Assembly: GCA_024693165.1 (NCBI GenBank)
Contig: JAILLM010000170.1
Span: forward strand, 1 to 11,814
Length of the DNA: 11,814 bases
Source: Bacilli bacterium
GTDB lineage: Bacteria > Bacillota_I > Bacilli_A > RF39 > UBA660
Direction of reading: 5' to 3'
Shown here: positions 8,114-11,814 of the stretch, in pieces
Layout: each line of letters starts with the position of its first letter
Numbering within the stretch: position 1 is the first letter of the stretch
The notes under the pieces: generated by a model
What the model saw: the letters and a program-made list of their open reading frames with translations, nothing else
Told to the model about the DNA's origin: nothing
The model's database searches: none
Translations under genes and position numbers: made by a program

Positions 8114-9856
8114 TTATTCTTCTCCTCTCAATTTAATTCCTAATTCACTTAATTGTTTATCATCAACGCTACTTGGACATTCGCACATTAAATCAGTTGC
8201 ACTTGCAGTCTTAGGGAATGCAATTACATCTCTAATGTTATCTGTTTCACAAAGTAACATAGTCATTCTATCTAATCCTAATGCAAAACCACCATGTGGA
8301 GGACATCCATATTTAAGTGCTTCTACAAAGAATTCAAATTTATTTTCAATATCTTCTTCAGTTAATTCAAGTGCTTTAAACATAGTTTCTTGAACATCTT
8401 CATCATGAATACGAATTGATCCGCCACCAGCTTCATAACCATTAATAACTATATCGTAAGCTTTTGAATAACAATGAGCTTTATCAGTAAGAAGTTTGTC
8501 AACATCTTCATCTTTAGGCATAGTAAATGGATGATGACATGCCATAAATCTTCCTTCTTCTTCGCTCCATTCAAATGATGGAAAATCAGTAACCCATAAG
8601 AATTTATAATCTCCTGCTTTTATTAAATCTAAATCACGAGCAAGTTTACATCTTAATGCACCTAGCGAAGTTTTAACAACACCATAGTCACCACTAACAA
8701 TTAATACTAAATCGTTATCTTCAACATTAAGTTTAGTCTTAACTCCATTAATTTCTTCTTCACTTAAAACTTTAACAACACTACCAGTTACTTCTTCATT
8801 ATATTTAATGTAAGCAAGTCCTGATGCTTTATAAGTCTTAACAAAGTCAGTTAATTTATCTAAATCTTTTCTTGAATATTTATCAGCTACATTCTTTGCA
8901 ACAATTGCATTAATTACACCTTTATTTTCAAGGACAGTTTTAAATACACCAAATTCAGTATTAGAGAAAATCCCGCTAATATCTTGAATTTCCATACCAA
9001 ATCTTAAGTCTGGTTTATCTGATCCATAATTTGCAATCGCATCATCATATTTCATTCTCATTAATGGAAGTTTAACATCAATACCTTTGACATCTTTAAA
9101 GATTGAAGCAACTAATTTTTCTCCAACTTCCATAACATCATCTTCATCAACAAATGACATTTCAACGTCTACTTGAGTAAATTCAGGTTGTCTATCAGCT
9201 CTTAAATCTTCATCTCTAAAACATTTAGCAATTTGGAAATATCTTTCAAATCCACCAACCATTAATAATTGCTTAAAGATTTGTGGAGATTGAGGAAGTG
9301 CATAGAACTTACCTTTATTAACTCTTGATGGAACTAAATAGTCTCTAGCTCCTTCTGGAGTTGATTTACATAATACTGGAGTCTCAACTTCAACAAAATC
9401 TAAATCGTTTAAGAATTTTCTAACCGCGAAAGTAATATTATTTCTAACAATAAAATTGCTCTTTAAGTTTTCTCTTCTTAAGTCTAAATATCTATATTTT
9501 AATCTTGTATCTTCAAGTGCATTTGTATCATTAGTAATTTGGAAAGGTATTTCTTTTGATTTATTAACTAAAACTAATTCTTCAGTTTCAATTTCAATTT
9601 CACCAGAAGCAAGTTTTTCATTCTTTCTTTCTCTTTCAACTACTTTACCAGTTACTTTAATAACATATTCATTTTTAAGTGAATTTGCTACCTCGTAAAA
9701 TTTACTTTCTGGTCTGACTACTACTTGAGTAATACCTGTTCTATTTCTTAAATCAATAAATACTAATCCACCTAAGTTACGAACTTTTGAAACCCAACCA
9801 TTTAGTGTTACAGTTTCACCAACATTATTAATATTTAAAAATTTATATTTTTCCAT
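8114..9856 (-). CDS. aspS: Aspartyl-tRNA synthetase, bacterial type
   Basis: A 580-residue class IIb enzyme charging tRNAAsp. The order is an N-terminal OB-fold (about 15-100) with NGWVSKVRNLGGLVFIDLR, then the catalytic domain with YRYLDLRR (121-128), SPQIFKQLLMVGGFERYFQI (190-209), motif 2 CFRDEDLRADRQPEFTQVD (212-230), a GAD insertion (about 290-410) that marks the bacterial type, and motif 3 GGFALGLDRMTMLL (522-535) with DVIAFPKT. Leu28 in RNLGG sits where the non-discriminating Pseudomonas aeruginosa enzyme has His31. Leu there is associated with preference for tRNAAsp over tRNAAsn, so this enzyme is probably discriminating, in keeping with asnS next door. It lies 20 bases after hisS, with AGAAAGAAG as ribosome binding site, and one base before asnS. 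Confidence 0.97.
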   Translation of the reverse strand: MEKYKFLNINNVGETVTLNGWVSKVRNLGGLVFIDLRNRTGITQVVVRPESKFYEVANSLKNEYVIKVTGKVVERERKNEKLASGEIEIETEELVLVNKSKEIPFQITNDTNALEDTRLKYRYLDLRRENLKSNFIVRNNITFAVRKFLNDLDFVEVETPVLCKSTPEGARDYLVPSRVNKGKFYALPQSPQIFKQLLMVGGFERYFQIAKCFRDEDLRADRQPEFTQVDVEMSFVDEDDVMEVGEKLVASIFKDVKGIDVKLPLMRMKYDDAIANYGSDKPDLRFGMEIQDISGIFSNTEFGVFKTVLENKGVINAIVAKNVADKYSRKDLDKLTDFVKTYKASGLAYIKYNEEVTGSVVKVLSEEEINGVKTKLNVEDNDLVLIVSGDYGVVKTSLGALRCKLARDLDLIKAGDYKFLWVTDFPSFEWSEEEGRFMACHHPFTMPKDEDVDKLLTDKAHCYSKAYDIVINGYEAGGGSIRIHDEDVQETMFKALELTEEDIENKFEFFVEALKYGCPPHGGFALGLDRMTMLLCETDNIRDVIAFPKTASATDLMCECPSSVDDKQLSELGIKLRGEE

Positions 9857-9876
9857 ATATATTCTTCTTTCTAATT

Positions 9877-11127
9877 TTACATATGAGTATCTAAATAATC
9901 TACGATATCAGTTAAAGATAATCTTTCTTCTTCTTTAGTTTTATTATCTTTTAATACTACTTCGTTCTTAGCTAAATCTTCATCATTTAATACGATTAAA
10001 TATTTAGCATTAAATCTATCAACTGATTTAAATTGTCCTTTTAATCCTTTATTCATAAGATCAGTTTCAACAATAAATCCATTTAGTCTTAAATCTTGAG
10101 TTAAGTAAGCTGCTGTTTCTTTTTCAGTATCAGATACCGCTAAGATATAAAGATCAATTGAATCATTAATTGGAATATGTACTTCATTTTCTTCCATTGC
10201 AAGGATTGTTCTATCATATCCCATTGCAAATCCAACACCAGGAACTGATGGACCACCTAAAGTTTCTACTAAACCATTGTATCTTCCACCACCACCAAGT
10301 GCGTAAGAATCTCCAAGTACTACTTCAAATACAGTGTGATTATAATAATCTAATCCTCTAACTAAGTTAGTATCAACTTCAAAAGGAATATCCATTAAAT
10401 CTAATAATTCTTGAAGTCTTTCAAATCTCTTTTTGCTTTCTTCATTTAAGTAATCAATCGTTTTTGGAGCATTCTTAATAATCTCAGAATCAGCATCAAC
10501 CTTACAATCTAAGATTCTTAAAGGATTCTTTTCTAATCTATTTTGGCAATCTTCACATAATTCATTAATTCTTGGTCTAAAATAATTAATTAAAACTTCT
10601 CTATAATTATTTCTAGATTCAGTATCACCTAATGAGTTAAGTTTAATTTTTACATCATCTAAACCTAATAATTTATATGCATTGTATGCTAAAGAAATTA
10701 CTTCAGCATCTGCTTCTACTGAGTCTGATCCAAACATTTCAAATCCCCATTGAGTAAATTCTCTATTACGTCCACTTTGAGGTCTTTCATATCTATACAT
10801 CTTTTGATTGTAATAAACTTTAACTGGATCAGTCATATTACCATATAATTTATTCTCAACAAACCATCTAACTACGCCAGCAGTTCCTTCAGGTCTTAAA
10901 GTAATAGATCTTTCTCCTCTATCTTTAAAGTCATAAGTTTCTTTAGTTACGATATCAGATGTATCACCAACACCTCTGTGGAATAATTCAGAAGCTTCAA
11001 AAACTGGAGTTTCAATATATCCATAATTAAATTTTTCGCATAATGCATTTAATACATCATTAACATACATTCTCTTTTTGGCTAAATCACCATATACATC
11101 ATAAGTACCTTTTTGTTTAGTTATCAT
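9877..11127 (-). CDS. hisS: Histidyl-tRNA synthetase
   Basis: A 416-residue class IIa enzyme charging tRNAHis. Landmarks are KQKGTYDVYG at the N-terminus (4-13), motif 1 around IETPVFE (38-44), LRPEGTAGVVR (77-87), motif 2 with YNQKMYRYERPQSGRNREFT (106-125), the insertion with CEDCQNRLEKNPLRILDCK (191-209) common in bacterial HisRS, the histidine motifs RGLDYYNHTVFE (257-268) and ALGGGGRYNGL (276-286), motif 3 GVGFAMGYDR (297-306), and a C-terminal anticodon-binding domain from about 323. The frame stays open to an ATG at 11181, but that extra stretch is T-box and terminator sequence. The ATG at 11127 with AGAAGGA upstream begins the conserved protein. It is first in the operon and directly downstream of the T-box. 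Confidence 0.98.
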   Translation of the reverse strand: MITKQKGTYDVYGDLAKKRMYVNDVLNALCEKFNYGYIETPVFEASELFHRGVGDTSDIVTKETYDFKDRGERSITLRPEGTAGVVRWFVENKLYGNMTDPVKVYYNQKMYRYERPQSGRNREFTQWGFEMFGSDSVEADAEVISLAYNAYKLLGLDDVKIKLNSLGDTESRNNYREVLINYFRPRINELCEDCQNRLEKNPLRILDCKVDADSEIIKNAPKTIDYLNEESKKRFERLQELLDLMDIPFEVDTNLVRGLDYYNHTVFEVVLGDSYALGGGGRYNGLVETLGGPSVPGVGFAMGYDRTILAMEENEVHIPINDSIDLYILAVSDTEKETAAYLTQDLRLNGFIVETDLMNKGLKGQFKSVDRFNAKYLIVLNDEDLAKNEVVLKDNKTKEEERLSLTDIVDYLDTHM

Positions 11128-11132
11128 AATAA

Positions 11133-11139
11133 TCCTTCT
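11133..11139 (-). promoter_or_regulatory. Ribosome binding site fixing the hisS start
   Basis: AGAAGGA on the minus strand lies five bases before the ATG at 11127 and downstream of the terminator T-tract. It is therefore present only on read-through transcripts and selects this ATG over the in-frame ATG at 11181, which sits inside the T-box hairpin. Confidence 0.85.
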
Positions 11140-11146
11140 TTCTAAT

Positions 11147-11215
11147 AAAAAAAGTACCAAGAAAACGTAAGGACGAAACATTATTTCGCGGTGCCACCTT
11201 ACTTTACATTGGTAC
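11147..11215 (-). terminator. T-box leader attenuator (terminator hairpin)
   Basis: On the minus strand GTACCAA (11215-11209) pairs with TTGGTAC (11160-11154), followed by seven T (11153-11147). The stem can be lengthened outward by pairing AGAG with part of the T-tract. Inside lie a 6x6 internal loop and then the GTAAGG/CCTTAC stem (11202-11197 with 11172-11167), which also forms the base of the antiterminator. No sequence complementary to TTTCGTCC is found downstream, so the usual terminator that reuses the antiterminator 3' strand is not visible. The role as attenuator is inferred from its position between the T-box and the hisS ribosome binding site. Confidence 0.72.
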
Positions 11216-11354
11216 TCTCAATTCGTAATTATCGCTTTACATGCGTTTGATCAATAGAAAGTGTTAACTCTATGCTCTTTATACGGACTTTTCACCATGT
11301 ACCGCTCTCTTATTATAAAGTTTGACATAAAGCCATGTCTTTCTCACAAAATAT
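11147..11354 (-). promoter_or_regulatory. T-box riboswitch leader, apparently tRNA-Asn specific
   Basis: This leader senses uncharged tRNA and allows read-through into the operon. Seen on the minus strand: stem I base AGAAAG (11344-11339) with CTTTCT (11261-11256); an upper stem CTTTAT/ATAAAG (11332-11327 with 11282-11277); an apical GGTG (11296-11293); and the T-box AAGGTGGCACCGCGA (11200-11186). The antiterminator has GTAAGG/CCTTAC below, the seven-base bulge TGGCACC, and GCGAAA/TTTCGT above a TAATG loop. The bases before the closing helix read AAC-A-CTTTCT, matching the specifier-A-helix geometry of the Bacillus glyQS leader, so AAC (Asn) is the likely specifier. TGGC in the bulge pairs with GCCA, a G73 tRNA such as tRNAAsn. 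CAC (His) overlaps but fits less well. That it is a T-box is nearly certain; the specificity is less so. Confidence 0.95.
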
Positions 11355-11360
11355 ATTGTC

Positions 11361-11389
11361 ATTATACCGATTTTACGCTAAATTGTCAA
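11361..11389 (-). promoter_or_regulatory. Consensus sigma-A promoter of the hisS operon
   Basis: TTGACA (11389-11384) and TATAAT (11366-11361) are separated by exactly 17 bases: a perfect match to the housekeeping promoter. Transcription should begin near 11354, ten bases before stem I of the T-box. The -35 lies within the Val-Asp-Asn codons at the end of the upstream gene, whose stop (11375-11373) falls in the spacer. With so strong a promoter, control is expected mainly at the T-box step. Confidence 0.93.
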
Positions 11390-11814
11390 CACTTTCGCCA
11401 TAACGATTAATATCAGCAATTGCGCCAATCGAATTCAAAAATTCTATTTCTAAATCTTGAATATTTTTACAATCTATACTTTCGCCTTTATATGAACATT
11501 CACTAGTATCTAGGTTCTCTGTAATAATAACTTCTTTATTAACTTTCTTCTTATTAAATGTATACTTTACCCATCCCATTGTAAGTCCAATGAATGAAGA
11601 ATATCCATTAGAAGAATTAGAGACAATATCTTCATCTAATGCATAAGCATACATTTTATTACCTACTAAATTAAATACATAACAATTACCATTAGTTCCA
11701 GTTACTCTTACAAACATTTCTAAATGAGAATCATTTCCATAATCTACAAAAGAATAAAAATCAATTCTATCATTTTCTTTAACTAAGTCTTTCATTCTTT
11801 TAGTTTTTCCATTA
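11373..11814 (-). CDS. Hypothetical protein, 5' end beyond the window
   Basis: An open frame of about 147 codons running from the window edge to a TAA at 11375-11373. A Met codon occurs at 11795, but the frame is open upstream of it (Asn-Gly-Lys-Thr-Lys-Arg precede) and no ribosome binding site is seen there, so the gene probably starts outside. I do not recognise the family. The visible part has alternating polar and aromatic stretches suggesting beta structure (YSFVDYGN, MFVRVTG, CYVFNLVGNKMYAYAL), a Lys-rich turn (FNKKKVNKE), two Cys ten residues apart (ECSYKGESIDCK), and a short helical end. No membrane segment is visible. Codon use looks like its neighbours'. It is followed without a terminator by the hisS promoter, whose -35 it overlaps. 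It could be the C-terminal domain of a larger exported or lipoprotein-type protein, but that is a guess. Confidence 0.7.
   Translation of the reverse strand, partial: NGKTKRMKDLVKENDRIDFYSFVDYGNDSHLEMFVRVTGTNGNCYVFNLVGNKMYAYALDEDIVSNSSNGYSSFIGLTMGWVKYTFNKKKVNKEVIITENLDTSECSYKGESIDCKNIQDLEIEFLNSIGAIADINRYGESVDNLA

Noticed and set aside
11128..11181. Longer hisS start at the ATG at 11181 (18 extra residues, beginning MFRPYVFL)
   Set aside because: The extra codons are antiterminator and terminator sequence, including the T-tract. The good ribosome binding site and the conserved HisRS N-terminus both point to 11127.

Overview
The window is an AT-rich piece of a low-GC Gram-positive-type genome (Bacillota or a related Mollicutes-like gut lineage). 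Every gene lies on the minus strand, so transcription runs from high to low coordinates. Trp is encoded by TGG, no in-frame TGA occurs in any gene, and the eight stops are seven TAA and one TAG. This fits the standard code and argues against Mycoplasma or Spiroplasma with UGA=Trp. The transcriptional T-box, the Rho-independent terminators and the GatCAB route point to Bacillota-type biology. The exact lineage cannot be fixed by eye.

Region by region, in transcription order. (1) 11814-11373: the 3' part of an unrecognised gene that enters from the window edge. (2) 11389-11128: a consensus sigma-A promoter whose -35 lies inside the end of that gene, followed by a T-box leader with stem I, antiterminator, terminator and ribosome binding site. 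(3) 11127-3534: a tightly packed six-gene operon, hisS-aspS-asnS-gatC-gatA-gatB, with gaps of 1 to 20 bases, closed by a terminator three bases after gatB. (4) 3412-101: a separate unit encoding a large secreted, membrane-anchored M60 (enhancin/mucinase-like) zinc metallopeptidase, with its own terminator directly after the stop. (5) 73-1: AT-rich sequence with no supported feature.

The operon supplies His-tRNA, Asp-tRNA and Asn-tRNA through dedicated synthetases, plus the GatCAB amidotransferase. Because AsnRS is present and AspRS carries Leu where non-discriminating enzymes can have His, GatCAB here probably serves mainly Glu-tRNAGln to Gln-tRNAGln conversion. That is an inference and needs the absence of GlnRS elsewhere in the genome.

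The most interesting signal is the T-box. Although hisS comes first, the base of stem I places AAC (Asn) in the specifier position, and the T-box bulge UGGC is complementary to a G discriminator base (Asn or Asp tRNA), not the C73 usual for bacterial tRNAHis. The whole operon therefore looks tuned to tRNAAsn charging. An overlapping CAC (His) is present in AACAC. The terminator helix also encloses the antiterminator rather than following it, which is unlike the textbook arrangement.
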